Below, one piece after another: positions 33,943-45,628 of a stretch of DNA of 64,000 nucleotides. The position numbers and the translations under genes are program-made. The notes under the pieces were generated by a model. That model searched no databases. It saw only the letters and a program-made list of their open reading frames with translations, and had not been told where the DNA came from. How positions within the stretch are numbered: the stretch's first letter is position 1; each line of letters starts with the position of its first letter. Source of the stretch: Phalacrocorax aristotelis (taxonomy: Eukaryota; Chordata; Aves; Suliformes; Phalacrocoracidae); contig NC_134288.1 in assembly GCF_949628215.1 (NCBI RefSeq), positions 2,356,001 through 2,420,000 on the forward strand. Direction: 5' to 3'.

Positions 33943-35189
33943 GAGCTCACTCCCAAGTGCTTGCTTGTGCCTACCTACGTTCAAGCCAGCCCAGGCTGTG
34001 TCTGGGCATTTTCCCTGCGGCAATCTCCCTCGTCTTTTTCCCTCCTGCGGCCTCCGTCACGCTAAGACCCGATTTTAGAGGGAATCTTAACCACGGAGGC
34101 GAGAAGTAGCCAGCATTTTTGTCTTGTTTAGCAAGCTTTGCTGCCAGGCTAGCGGAGGGGACGGGTCCGGTTCTAGGAGGCCTGGCTTTCACCTTCTGTG
34201 AGGGACAATGTTGGCCTTCGCCTTGAGATCCTTTTTGCAGGGCCCTTTCTCCTCAGGCCAAGCTCCCCCAGAAGCTCTGCACAGTTAGGTGCTGTCACTG
34301 CGCCTGGGATGGGCGGTGGCCTCTCCACCCGGGGCCCGCTCTGCCACGTGTTGTTTGGGTCTGGTCTGTCCTGAGCGGGGAGGCAGGTATGTTGTGGAGG
34401 CCCAGAATGGTGCACGGGAGCAGGTTCGCACGAGCAACCCGTGCCAGGGCTCAGCCAGAGGGGAGCGGCGGGAGCAACCCCCTCTTGAACGGGAGCTCAC
34501 TACCCTGCTGTGCCGCACACGGGCTTGGCCTTGGACGGTCTCCCATGGAGCATCCCCTGGGGAAGGGAGGCCTTCGGTCCCACAAGGAGACAAGGCCGAG
34601 GGTTGACAGTTGACATTCAAACGCTAACTGCTCGGCGGTGGAAATTTGTGACCGAGGAACGATCCGGCACGGAGGGCAAGGAGGCCCCACTGCGAGAAGG
34701 GGTTGACCTGGCTGGAAGCAGGGGTGCCAGAGACAGCAGGACACCCTGCAAGGGAGCGCAGTTTCCCTGGGTGATTAGAAACAGCCTCGGCACTGCCTTG
34801 TAGCCATCCTGGAACGGAAGCTCTCAGGGGCCACCTCTGACTGGCCAGCAGAGCTGCTCTGGGAGATGGGCCCACGGCCCAGCTGAGGTGCCCCAGGCAA
34901 ACCGCTCAAACTGCTCACGGGATGGGCGCTGGTGCAAGGGGAGGGAAGGAACCTGCTTGTGACGCATCATTGCCGACTCCAGGTAGAGCCGCTCTGCCCA
35001 ATGCATTGTTCGGGTTTTTTGGTTTAGCTTGGTTGTTTTTCGTATTCAAGCACAAACGTGGGTTTAGTTTGCCTCGAGGGGTGCCGTAAAAATTCCCCAA
35101 TAGCAGGAAACAGAGCCCGGCCTACCCAGAGAACCTCTCGAGTCTTTGGTTTACCACTCTGCCCATCTGCAGAGAGAAAGTAACCCCAG

Positions 35190-37256
35190 CTGCAGGGAGC
35201 CTACAGCGGGCACCTGGAGGGGCCCTCACAGCCCTGCGACACCGGCAACAAGGGACATGTTGTGCAGGCGTTCTTTAGCTCTAACTTCTGGAAGGCCTTC
35301 CCACAGGAACTGCTATGTATCGGAGGCTGTGAGCAGTGGCTCGAGGTAAGGCGTGAGCTCCCTCAGTCTCTCTCTCCACCCCAGCCTCTTTCCCGGGACA
35401 ATGCCAGCCCTTCAGGATCACCAGCACTCGTCCCCACACCTCCACAGCCAGCCCCTCTCTCCCCCAGGCTAAAGGCGTCCTTCTCTCCTGGCTGGCCAAA
35501 CCAGAGGTCCCTCGTGTTCCCTGGCAAGACGGTCAGCACGCAGACGCAGAGAGGGAAATGCTCGCTGCAGGCAGCTAGGTATGCTCCCGAGCACCTTGGC
35601 TGCCCCTGGAGCAGCCAGCCCCTCGGGCCCTCTTCTCACTCATGTCAGCACCAGAAAACACCAGCAGCCAAACCACCTTCCCTCTGCTACTCCAGCCCTG
35701 CCCGGTCACTCTGGATTCTGTTCTGAATTGCCTTCTTTCTGTTCGTGCCCTCTCCTCGACTGGAATGGCAAAACCCCGTGACACGGGGGTGAGAATATCT
35801 TTGTAAGCAAACTGGCTGGCAGGACGGAGACACGCAGCGCCGCGTGCCTCTGTCGCCTCTGCACCCCGGCCCCTGCCGAGGCTTTCGGCAGAGACCGCCT
35901 TCCTCCTGCCCTCGCTGAGCTCCTGGGCTCAGAAGTGCCGTGAACTTCAGTGGGTCTCTTTGCAGGGACGTCACCACGCTCGTAACATCGCAGGCTGTCC
36001 CAGCTGATGTGTGGCCATGGGATCCTCTCCGTGAGCTTTACCGATACCCCAACACACCGCAGTGTGCTGGTTTTGGCTGACAAGGCGTTAATTCTCCTCC
36101 CCGTGGGGCGCCGGCTACCTTTCCAGCTTCCCGCGCTCTGCCACGTCGGCGGGAGGCTGGCAGGGGCAGAGGGGCAGGGCCACGGCGGGGGCGGCTGCCC
36201 GCCGCTGCCCAATGGCATGTTCATTCCGTAGCATGTGACACCATGGCCAGTATATTAAGGGGGGGGCAGTTTTCGGCTCGGAAGAGGCGCGCCGTGGGGC
36301 GGGCGGGCACCTGCGTCGCGTGGCGTATTTCCGCCCTTCATTCCCCTCCCCCGCCCCGCCCGGGTTTTGCGCCTCTCGTTGTTCTCATTTCCATTGCATT
36401 GTTGTTGTTTGGGTTTTTTTTCGAAATCTTAATCATCGAACTGTTCTTATCTGAACCCACGAGCGTTACCCTTCTGATTCTCTCCCCGATCTGCCCGTGG
36501 GGGAGTGAGCGAGCGGCTGTGCGGGGCTGAGCTGCCGGCTAAACCACGACACACAGGTAAGGAGCGGTCTCTGTTTTTAAAGTGATGGAACCCCAGAGGT
36601 GTGACACAACTTCCAAGGGGGTCTTAGTTTAGCTAGTTCCTGTCACTTTTGTGACTCCCTGACTTGCACTGCACAGGGCGTTCTGCTCTGCCTTGCCTGG
36701 CTTCTTACAGGCAGAGCCCGGCGGATGCACGGTCTGGCGTCTGCTGCGGCTCTCGGGCGTCCCTGTGCTTTCCAGCTGCAGAGGAACTGCACACAGGGCC
36801 TCGCACGTCCCCTACCGGGACCACATACAGCTCCGGCAGCCCTTCCTGAGGGTGCAAATGTCTGTGAACACGGCGCAAGGGGCGTCGCTGTTGTGGCTGA
36901 GGAGCCAACGCCGCAGGGAGAGGGGAGTCGGGGCACAGCCGATGCCGCTCCTGCGCTTGCAAAGCAGGAGAAGAGCGGCAGCTGGCGCATGTGCAAGAGG
37001 CTGCTTTGGAAGCAGAGGAGCATGGTTCCTGGGCCGTGCACTTTGCTGTTTCCCGCGAGACCCACGGTAATCATCGGCACGTACCATTTATTACTCTCCC
37101 TGTTTCTTGCCTTTGTTTAACGAGAGCCTGGCAGGACCTCTCCCGTTTCAAAGCTGCCACGACGACCTGAGGAGGACAGGCGACGCACCACCGATCCCAA
37201 ACGCGGGCACGCAGTCGTTAGGCTCGATGGTCGGGCCGCCGTTCAGCAGGACCTAG
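35190..37256 (+). pseudogene. Second-gene remnants, copy 5, interrupted by an LTR
   Basis: Pieces A-E are present. G at 35514 in piece B (Pro to Arg if translated) is shared only with copy 8. The two-base loss before 37128 lies between pieces D and E, near the acceptor of E. Confidence 0.35.
36063..36551 (+). mobile_element. Solo LTR, copy 5
   Basis: Same 489-bp fossil LTR at the same site. Confidence 0.8.
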
Positions 37257-37663
37257 ACGGGCTGGAGGAAGGGGCCATCGGCGACCTCACCGCATCCAGC
37301 CCCAAAGCGGTAGGAAGTGAGAGCCGAAGCGAGCAGCAGAGACGAGGGCGGGGGAGGCTGACTGGGAAGGGGGCAGAGAGGTGCCTGGGCTGAAGGGGAG
37401 CCTGAGGAAAGGGCAGGGGAGGGGTTTCCCTCGGCCTCTGTTTGCCTTCTGCGTTGTTTCTCAAGACGCGAATCGGGAATTGGATGTTGACTGCTGTGGG
37501 CCAACAATCCAATTCAGTGCAGTCGCCTGACTCGAGGCTGCTTTGCCCGTGACAGGGAAGAGGTCTAAAAAGGAAAAGGGGGAAAGCTGAGCTAAGAAGG
37601 AGCCTCTCTGCTGTGGCCGTTCCTTGCATCTCTTCCCGCTTGTCGAGGATGCCTGCTTTGCTT

Positions 37664-37747
37664 CACAGAATCGCAGAGGAGTTGAGGTGGGAAGGGCCCT
37701 GTGGAGATGACCTCTCAAAGCGCGCTCAGCAAGAGCGGGTGGCCCAC
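37664..37747 (-). mobile_element. CR1 LINE 3'-end fragment, copy 6
   Basis: CR1 tail remnant as in the other units. Confidence 0.6.
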
Positions 37748-37786
37748 AGGCCTGTCCCATGGTCCGGTGGGCGGCAGCCGGGCGGC

Positions 37787-37892
37787 GGCACGGCAACGCA
37801 GCGATGTGACAACGCTGCAACGTGACAACGGTGTGATGCAACAATGCCCCGTGGCTCTATATAGCCGCTCGCTGGGAGCCTCTGGAGCGAGC
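37787..37892 (+). promoter_or_regulatory. Core promoter of FSIP2-like copy 6
   Basis: TATATAG at 37858-37864. The upstream cluster has GATGCAACAATG where the others have GATGCGAC, a CpG transition private to this copy. Confidence 0.65.
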
Positions 37893-38201
37893 GGAGTCAG
37901 CGCAGGGTCGCAGCTCCACGAGAGCTCTTGGAAGGAGCCGCGGAGCGCCGTCTCACTGCTGGCGTCCGAAAGGCAGACGCACTGCCGAGTGCACTGGGAG
38001 AGAGGAGAGAGGTGAGCAGCGGGGCCGACGGAGAGGGCTCAGCCGGGGAGCCCCGGGTGTGGCAGGGTTGCTCTGGGGCCTTGGCACATGCCCTTTCTTG
38101 CAAGTGCCATGCAGGAGGCTTCTTGAGCTGGCACCTGAGTGTCTCTGTCTTCCTAGCTCGGGCACAGGAGACGGCACCTGGGAGAAGGAGCTACTGGGCT
38201 G

Positions 38202-41201
38202 ATGGATCCGAGGCTGCTGGACCTCCCCCTCGGGGTCAAAATCCCTGTGTTGCCCGGCTCCAAGCCTGTCTTCTGCAGGGCAAAGCTGGGGGAAAAGGTA
38301 AACGAAGCAGAAAGGGGTAGAAAAGCTCTCTTCTTTTACGGGGTCCCCGTCATTCAGAGAAGGGGCGGCCTTGTGCCCACCTGCTCTACAGCGGGAGCTG
38401 CAGCCCTTCAGTCGCACAGGGCTGGGGAGGCGCGGGGAGCGCGTGGCTCCGTGGTGCCAAGAGGAAGGAGGACTTGCCCCATAGCGGTGCTCCAGGCTGG
38501 CCAGAGCTGGATGGAGAGGAGTCTTCCAGCTACCTTTAGCTTTGCACAAGCACAGCTTGGCACCTCTGGGGAGCAGCGCAATCCTGTTTTGCAACAAGGG
38601 TGAATTGCCTGAGGAAAAGGCATGGCTGTAGGCAACGTTGCAGCTCAGCTCCTTACAGGTGCAGCACGGGGTGCACCCCTCTCACCCCCGCAGTAAACAG
38701 CTCCTTGTCTGCCTCCAGCACCGGTAGAGATAGCCACCGGACGGGGGGGTGTAGGCAGAGGCCGCCTTCTCCGCTGGAGAGTCTCTGATGTAGCGAGAGC
38801 TCTCCTCTGGGTGGGAAGCAAGCCAGGGACTAGCCTGTACCTCGGAGCTTTGGAAATGCCAGCCTGTGTGTGTGAGGAGCTCGGAAGCATGTTCGTCTCC
38901 GCTGCTCTCTCCTGACCTGGAGTTCATCCTCTGGAACATCTCCCTTACAGCTTCAGCGGCCCTCATGCTATTTTGACCTGGGAGATCCCTGCGGTCGCCG
39001 ACTGCCCACAGAGTACAACAGCCTGCACGACCCCCATCTCCGGGCCTACCACAAACGCCAAGACAACCTGCAGAGGCTGAAGAGAGGGGGTTTCGTCACC
39101 AGCGATGGCAAGGTAGGTTTGGCCGATAGTCGTCGGGCCGATAAAAACGGTTCCCTCCGAGCGGGGTTCCCCGAGCGCAGAGGGAGCACGTGCAGAGGAG
39201 CAGCCCCCCTCCCGCTGGGTTTGGGCTGTTTCGGGGAAGGCAGCCTGCTGCCAGTAGCTGGCTTGACAGCGTTCGGGCGATTTCTGCCCTCGTCTCTCCG
39301 TAGGTGGTTTGCACTCTGAAGAAGTTCAACGAGTACAGGCAGTATCTGACCGGACTCAAGCTGGAGGCAGAGTACGTGTTCAGGCGAGAGGAGGTAGGCA
39401 AAGCGCAGTGTTGGCGGACGCCTGTCAGCGGCACGGTGCCGAGGGCTGGGGCTTGGCTCGCGGCATCTCGGGGGGGGCGCTCAGTGCAGAAGAGACGAGG
39501 GCTGTGCTCGTGGGCCAGGCGTGGTGCCGGGGAAAGGACTAGCTGGCTCGGAGCTGAGCCAGCGCAGGGTGCTGGGGTGGGCACGGGCAGGAAGGTCATG
39601 TGCGAGCCCGCGTTGTCCTGAGGGAACCCTTCTCTTGTGCCCTCGCCGCGTGGCTGAAGCAGAGCGCTGGCCTGGGCCCGCGTGAAGCCTCAGCACGCAG
39701 GGGCGGGAGCGCTTGTCTGGGCAACGGCGAGCCACAACGCGGTGTCACCTTGCAGGAAAGGCTTCGGCAACGCCTGGCCACGTTAAGGGATGCCCACAAA
39801 CCGCTGGGGACAATCGACGCTTCGTGCCTGCTGGAGCAGCTGCGGCAGCCTCAAAGACCCTCTTGCCCACCTCCACCCGCGAGCAGAAAGATCTCCCTGA
39901 AATCGGGGCGCTGCAGGAGGCTGAAAGCAGCTTTGGATGAAGGCCAAACCTGCTCCCAACCTGAGCTGGGACAGGAAGGTGCTGAGCTGCCCAGGAGGGT
40001 CAGTAGCGGTGCTGACTCCGGCAAGCAGCCAGACTGCGCTGCAGACAGCGTGTCCAGAGCTGCGTCTCAACAACAAGCCGCAACAGAAGCCCAGAAGCTT
40101 GAAGAGGTGGCTGAGGCTGTGGTGTGGGAAGTGTTGCAGAGGGTGAAGGCTCCTCGGGCTCAGGCTGCCTGCGTTTTAAGGAGGGCTGCCCAGGGGATCA
40201 GGGGAAGCTTGTGTGGCAGCGCCGGAGGAGCAGAGCCTTTGGAGACTTCTCCTTCACTTTGCCAGCAGGAAATCGGACGGGTGGCCAAAGAGCTCGTAGC
40301 GACCGTGCTGGAGAGCTTGGCAAAGGCTTTGACATCCAGCATGGCCACAGCGTGTGAGCCAGGGCCGGCAGGCAGGCGGAAGGAGCGACCTGTTGCCGGA
40401 GGAGCCACCCGAGCCGAGGAAGAGAAATCGGGGCAAGCTGAAACAGCAGCTTCCGATGGAGCGTCTGCAGAGGCTTCCCTGGACAAACTCATCAGAGAAG
40501 TTGTTGACGGCGTTTGCTGCACCTTGGAATCCTTTGCAACTTCTCAGGTTGAACGAGACCCTAGCTGCAAATATTCCAACAGCCTGGAGCTTCCTGGGAG
40601 AAATCTCTCCAAGAGACAGGCGCAGCCATCCCAGGCGCCTTTCTCAAGGCAGGCTGTGGAACAAGCACAGGGACTCCCCAGAGCATCTCAACAGCAGAGC
40701 CTGGAAGCAAGCAAGGGACCAAAGTCGCTTGCCTTGCAGCCACTGCCAAACAGAGTCGCTGCTGATGCCTTGCAACTCAGTGGCACGACTGCCGGGGAGA
40801 GCATCCAAAATGCCTCCTCCGGAGTTCAGCAGCACCACGCCGAACGGGCTGGGTATGCCACAACTGTTGTCCCTGAGGTTCTTGCAACGGCGCCGAAGTT
40901 CGAGCGAGAACTGACGCCGAAGCCGACAGCCTTAGCCAACACTTTGGCTATAAGGGCCATGGCAAGCCGCATCATCGACTCTGTTTTAGAGCGGAGCTGT
41001 CAACCCGGGCCTGCCCTGAGTCCCAGACTGAATTTTGGAAGGTGCGTCGCAAAGCTGCCTGCACCATCAGATGGAAAGGAGAGCTATCCCGCTGAGGACG
41101 TCCTCCCCTCCGTGTGCCCACACTTCTCCGGACAGCCCGTCGTCCGGCGGGTGCGAAGCCCCCTGCCCGGGCAGGAGCACAGCGCAGAGCAGTGCGCGTA
41201 A
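38202..41201 (+). CDS. FSIP2-like: FSIP2-like protein, copy 6 (597 aa, intact frame, most divergent)
   Basis: Exons are 38202-38297, 38951-39112, 39304-39393 and 39756-41201. It carries the most replacements, two of them inside the conserved FSIP2 region: Cys for Tyr at residue 46 (the DPYGRR motif becomes DPCGRR, private) and Lys for Glu at residue 93 (shared with copy 7). In the last exon it has Cys at 210 (shared with copy 1), Leu for Ser at 455 and Ala at 517. The exon-3 donor is GTAGGT. The frame is open, but loss of the motif Tyr may mark reduced constraint. Confidence 0.83.
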
Positions 41202-41361
41202 AGCTTGTGCAAGGCGAGCCCCAGCAGCCCGTGTCAGAAAGGAGGGTGTTAGCTGGCAGGCTTGTGGACACTGTCCTGAGGAGGTGTGTGGCAGGAGAGG
41301 TGCAGAGCCCCTGGGCAGCTCCACCAGGCAGCACACGCAGACTTTACGCCCTTGTGCTCGC

Positions 41362-41367
41362 AATAAA
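41362..41367 (+). terminator. Polyadenylation signal AATAAA, copy 6
   Basis: AATAAA 161 bases after the stop codon. Confidence 0.75.
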
Positions 41368-42614
41368 GAGCTCACTCCCAAGTGCTTGCTTGTGCCTACC
41401 TACGTTCAAGCCAGCCCAGGCTGTGTCTGGGCATTTTCCCTGCGGCAATCTCCCTCGTCTTTTTCCCTCCTGCGGCCTCCGTCACGCTAAGACCCGATTT
41501 TAGAGGGAATCTTAACCACGGAGGCGAGAAGTAGCCAGCATTTTTGTCTTGTTTAGCAAGCTTTGCTGCCAGGCTAGCGGAGGGGACGGGTCCGGTTCTA
41601 GGAGGCCTGGCTTTCACCTTCTGTGAGGGACAATGTTGGCCTTCGCCTTGAGATCCTTTTTGCAGGGCCCTTTCTCCTCAGGCCAAGCTCCCCCAGAAGC
41701 TCTGCACAGATAGGTGCTGTCACTGCGCCTGGGATGGGCGGTGGCCTCTCCACCCGGGGCCCGCTCTGCCACGTGTTGTTTGGGTCTGGTCTGTCCTGAG
41801 CGGGGAGGCAGGTATGTTGTGGAGGCCCAGAATGGTGCACGGGAGCAGGTTCGCATGAGCAGCCCGTGCCAGGGCTCAGCCAGAGGGGAGCGGCGGGAGC
41901 AACCCCCTCTCGAACGGGAGCTCACTACCCTGCTGTGCCGCACACGGGCTTGGCCTTGGACGGTCTCCCATGGAGCATCCCCTGGGGAAGGGAGGCCTTC
42001 GGTCCCACAAGGAGACAAGGCCGAGGGTTGACAGTTGACATTCAAACGCTAACTGCTCGGCGGTGGAAATTTGTGACCGAGGAACGATCCGGCACGGAGG
42101 GCAAGGAGGCCCCACTGCGAGAAGGGGTTGACCTGGCTGGAAGCAGGGGTGCCAGAGACAGCAGGACTCCCTGCAAGGGAGCGCAGTTTCCCTGGGTGAT
42201 TAGAAACAGCCTCGGCACTGCCTTGTAGCCATCCTGGAACGGAAGCTCTCAGGGGCCACCTCTGACTGGCCAGCAGAGCTGCTCTGGGAGATGGGCCCAC
42301 GGCCCAGCTGAGGTGCCCCAGGCAAACCGCTCAAACTGCTCACGGGATGGGCGCTGGTGCAAGGGGAGGGAAGGAACCTGCTTGTGACGCATCATTGCCG
42401 ACTCCAGGTAGAGCCGCTCTGCCCAATGCATTGTTCGGGTTTTTTGGTTTAGCTTGGTTGTTTTTCGTATTCAAGCACAAACGTGGGTTTAGTTTGCCTC
42501 GAGGGGTGCCGTAAAAATTCCCCAATAGCAGGAAACAGAGCCCGGCCTACCCAGAGAACCTCTCGAGTCTTTGGTTTACCACTCTGCCCATCTGCAGAGA
42601 GAAAGTAACCCCAG

Positions 42615-44683
42615 CTGCAGGGAGCCTACAGCGGGCACCTGGAGGGGCCCTCACAGCCCTGCGACACCGGCAACAAGGGACATGTTGTGCAGGCGTTCTT
42701 TAGCTCTAACTTCTGGAAGGCCTTCCCACAGGAACTGCTATGTATCGGAGGCTGTGAGCAGTGGCTCGAGGTAAGGCGTGAGCTCCCTCAGTCTCTCTCT
42801 CCACCCCAGCCTCTTTCCCGGGACAATGCCAGCCCTTCAGGATCACCAGCACTCGTCCCCACACCTCCACAGCCAGCCCCTCTCTCCCCCAGGCTAAAGG
42901 CGTCCTTCTCTCCTGGCTGGCCAAACCAGAGGTCCCTCCTGTTCCCTGGCAAGACGGTCAGCACGCAGACGCAGAGAGGGAAATGCTCGCTGCAGGCAGC
43001 TAGGTATGCTCCCGAGCACCTTGGCTGCCCCTGGAGCAGCCAGCCCCTCGGGCCCTCTTCTCACTCATGTCAGCACCAGAAAACACCAGCAGCCAAACCA
43101 CCTTCCCTCTGCTACTCCAGCCCTGCCCGGTCACTCTGGATTCTGTTCTGAATTGCCTTCTTTCTGTTCGTGCCCTCTCCTCGACTGGAATGGCAAAACC
43201 CCGTGACACGGGGGTGAGAATATCTTTGTAAGCAAACTGGCTGGCAGGACGGAGACACGCAGCGCCGCGTGCCTCTGTCGCCTCTGCACCCCGGCCCCTG
43301 CCGAGGCTTTCGGCAGAGACCGCCTTCCTCCTGCCCTCGCTGAGCTCCTGGGCTCAGAAGTGCCGTGAACTTCAGTGGGTCTCTTTGCAGGGACGTCACC
43401 ACGCTCGTAACATCGCAGGCTGTCCCAGCTGATGTGTGGCCATGGGATCCTCTCCGTGAGCTTTACCGATACCCCAACACACCGCAGTGTGCTGGTTTTG
43501 GCTGACAAGGCGTTAATTCTCCTCCCCGTGGGGCGCCGGCTACCTTTCCAGCTTCCCGCGCTCTGCCACGTCGGCGGGAGGCTGGCAGGGGCAGAGGGGC
43601 AGGGCCACGGCGGGGGCGGCTGCCCGCCGCTGCCCAACGGCATGTTCATTCCGTAGCATGTGACACCATGGCCAGTATATTAAGGGGGGGGCAGTTTTCG
43701 GCTCGGAAGAGGCGCGCCGTGGGGCGGGCGGGCGCCTGCGTCGCGTGGCGTATTTCCGCCCTTCATTCCCCTCCCCCGCCCCGCCCGGGTTTTGCGCCTC
43801 TCGTTGTTCTCATTTCCATTGCATTGTTGTTGTTTGGGTTTTTTTTCGAAATCTTAATCATCGAACTGTTCTTATCTGAACCCACGAGCGTTACCCTTCT
43901 GATTCTCTCCCCGATCTGCCCGTGGGGGAGTGAGCGAGCGGCTGTGCGGGGCTGAGCTGCCGGCTAAACCACGACACACAGGTAAGGAGCGGTCTCTGTT
44001 TTTAAAGTGATGGAACCCCAGAGGTGTGACACAACTTCCAAGGGGGTCTTAGTTTAGCTAGTTCCTGTCACTTTTGTGACTCCCTGACTTGCACTGCACA
44101 GGGCGTTCTGCTCTGCCTTGCCTAGCTTCTTACAGGCAGAGCCCGGCGGATGCACGGTCTGGCGTCTGCTGCGGCTCTCGGGCGTCCCTGTGCTTTCCAG
44201 CTGCAGAGGAACTGCACACAGGGCCTCGCACGTCCCCTACCGGGACCACATACAGCTCCGGCAGCGCTTCCTGAGGGTGCAAATGTCTGTGAACACGGCG
44301 CAAGGGGCGTCGCTGTTGTGGCTGAGGAGCCAACGCCGCAGGGAGAGGGGAGTCGGGGCACAGCCGATGCCGCTCCTGCGCTTGCAAAGCAGGAGAAGAG
44401 CGGCAGCTGGCGCATGTGCAAGAGGCTGCTTTGGAAGCAGAGGAGCATGGTTCCTGGGCCGTGCACTTTGCTGTTTCCCGCGAGACCCACGGTAATCATC
44501 GGCACGTACCATTTATTACTCTCCCTGTTTCTTGCCTTTGTTTAACAAGAGAGCCTGGCAGGACCTCTCCCGTTTCAAAGCTGCCACGACGACCTGAGGA
44601 GGACAGGCGACGCACCACCGATCCCAAACGCGGGCACGCAGTCGTTAGGCTCGATGGTCGGGCCGCCGTTCAGCAGGACCTAG
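42615..44683 (+). pseudogene. Second-gene remnants, copy 6, interrupted by an LTR
   Basis: Pieces A-E are present in the common form, with GTATGC after piece B. Confidence 0.35.
43488..43976 (+). mobile_element. Solo LTR, copy 6
   Basis: Same fossil LTR. It has one private change in the CCCAATGGC stretch of the middle part. Confidence 0.8.
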
Positions 44684-45090
44684 ACGGGCTGGAGGAAGGG
44701 GCCATCGGCGACCTCACCGCATCCAGCCCCAAAGCGGTAGGAAGTGAGAGCCGAAGCGAGCAGCAGAGACGAGGGCGGGGGAGGCTGACTGGGAAGGGGG
44801 CAGAGAGGTGCCTGGGCTGAAGGGGAGCCTGAGGAAAGGGCAGGGGAGGGGTTTCCCTCGGCCTCTGTTTGCCTTCTGCGTTGTTTCTCAAGACGCGAAT
44901 CGGGAATTGGATGTTGACTGCTGTGGGCCAACAATCCAATTCAGTGCAGTCGCCTGACTCGAGGCTGCTTTGCCCGTGACAGGGAAGAGGTCTAGAAAGG
45001 AAAAGGGGGAAAGCTGAGCTAAGAAGGAGCCTCTCTGCTGTGGCCGTTCCTTGCATCTCTTCCCGCTTGTCGAGGATGCCTGCTTTGCTT

Positions 45091-45174
45091 CACAGAATCG
45101 CAGAGGAGTTGAGGTGGGAAGGGCCCTGTGGAGATGACCTCTCAAAGCGCGCTCAGCAAGAGCGGGTGGCCCAC
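45091..45174 (-). mobile_element. CR1 LINE 3'-end fragment, copy 7
   Basis: CR1 tail remnant as in the other units. Confidence 0.6.
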
Positions 45175-45213
45175 AGGCCTGTCCCATGGTCCGGTGGGCG
45201 GCAGCCGGGCGGC

Positions 45214-45319
45214 GGCACGGCAACGCAGCGATGTGACAACGCTGCAACGTGACAACGGTGTGATGCGACAATGCCCCGTGGCTCTATATAGCCGCTCGCT
45301 GGGAGCCTCTGGAGCGAGC
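45214..45319 (+). promoter_or_regulatory. Core promoter of FSIP2-like copy 7
   Basis: TATATAG at 45285-45291, with the common CAACGG form upstream. Confidence 0.65.
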
Positions 45320-45628
45320 GGAGTCAGCGCAGGGTCGCAGCTCCACGAGAGCTCTTGGAAGGAGCCGCGGAGCGCCGTCTCACTGCTGGCGTCCGAAAGG
45401 CAGACGCGCTGCCGAGTGCACTGGGAGAGAGGAGAGAGGTGAGCAGCGGGGCCGACGGAGAGGGCTCAGCCGGGGAGCCCCGGGTGTGGCAGGGTTGCTC
45501 TGGGGCCTTGGCACATGCCCTTTCTTGCAAGTGCCATGCAGGAGGCTTCTTGAGCTGGCACCTGAGTGTCTCTGTCTTCCTAGCTCGGGCACAGGAGACG
45601 GCACCTGGGAGAAGGAGCTACTGGGCTG

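Larger units (their letters stand above)
29708..37132 (+). repeat. Tandem unit, copy 5 (7425 bp)
   Basis: Two bases shorter than the standard unit. The loss is just before its end, where other copies read ttaacaagagagcc and this one reads ttaacgagagcc (about 37118-37128). It shares variants with copies 3, 4, 8 and 9 at different places, so it is a mosaic. Confidence 0.98.
37133..44559 (+). repeat. Tandem unit, copy 6 (7427 bp)
   Basis: Full-length unit. It shares a group of variants with copy 7: gtggtgccaag near 38451, GCAACGTTGC near 38634, and AAG in exon 4. The exon-3 donor matches copy 2 instead. Confidence 0.98.
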
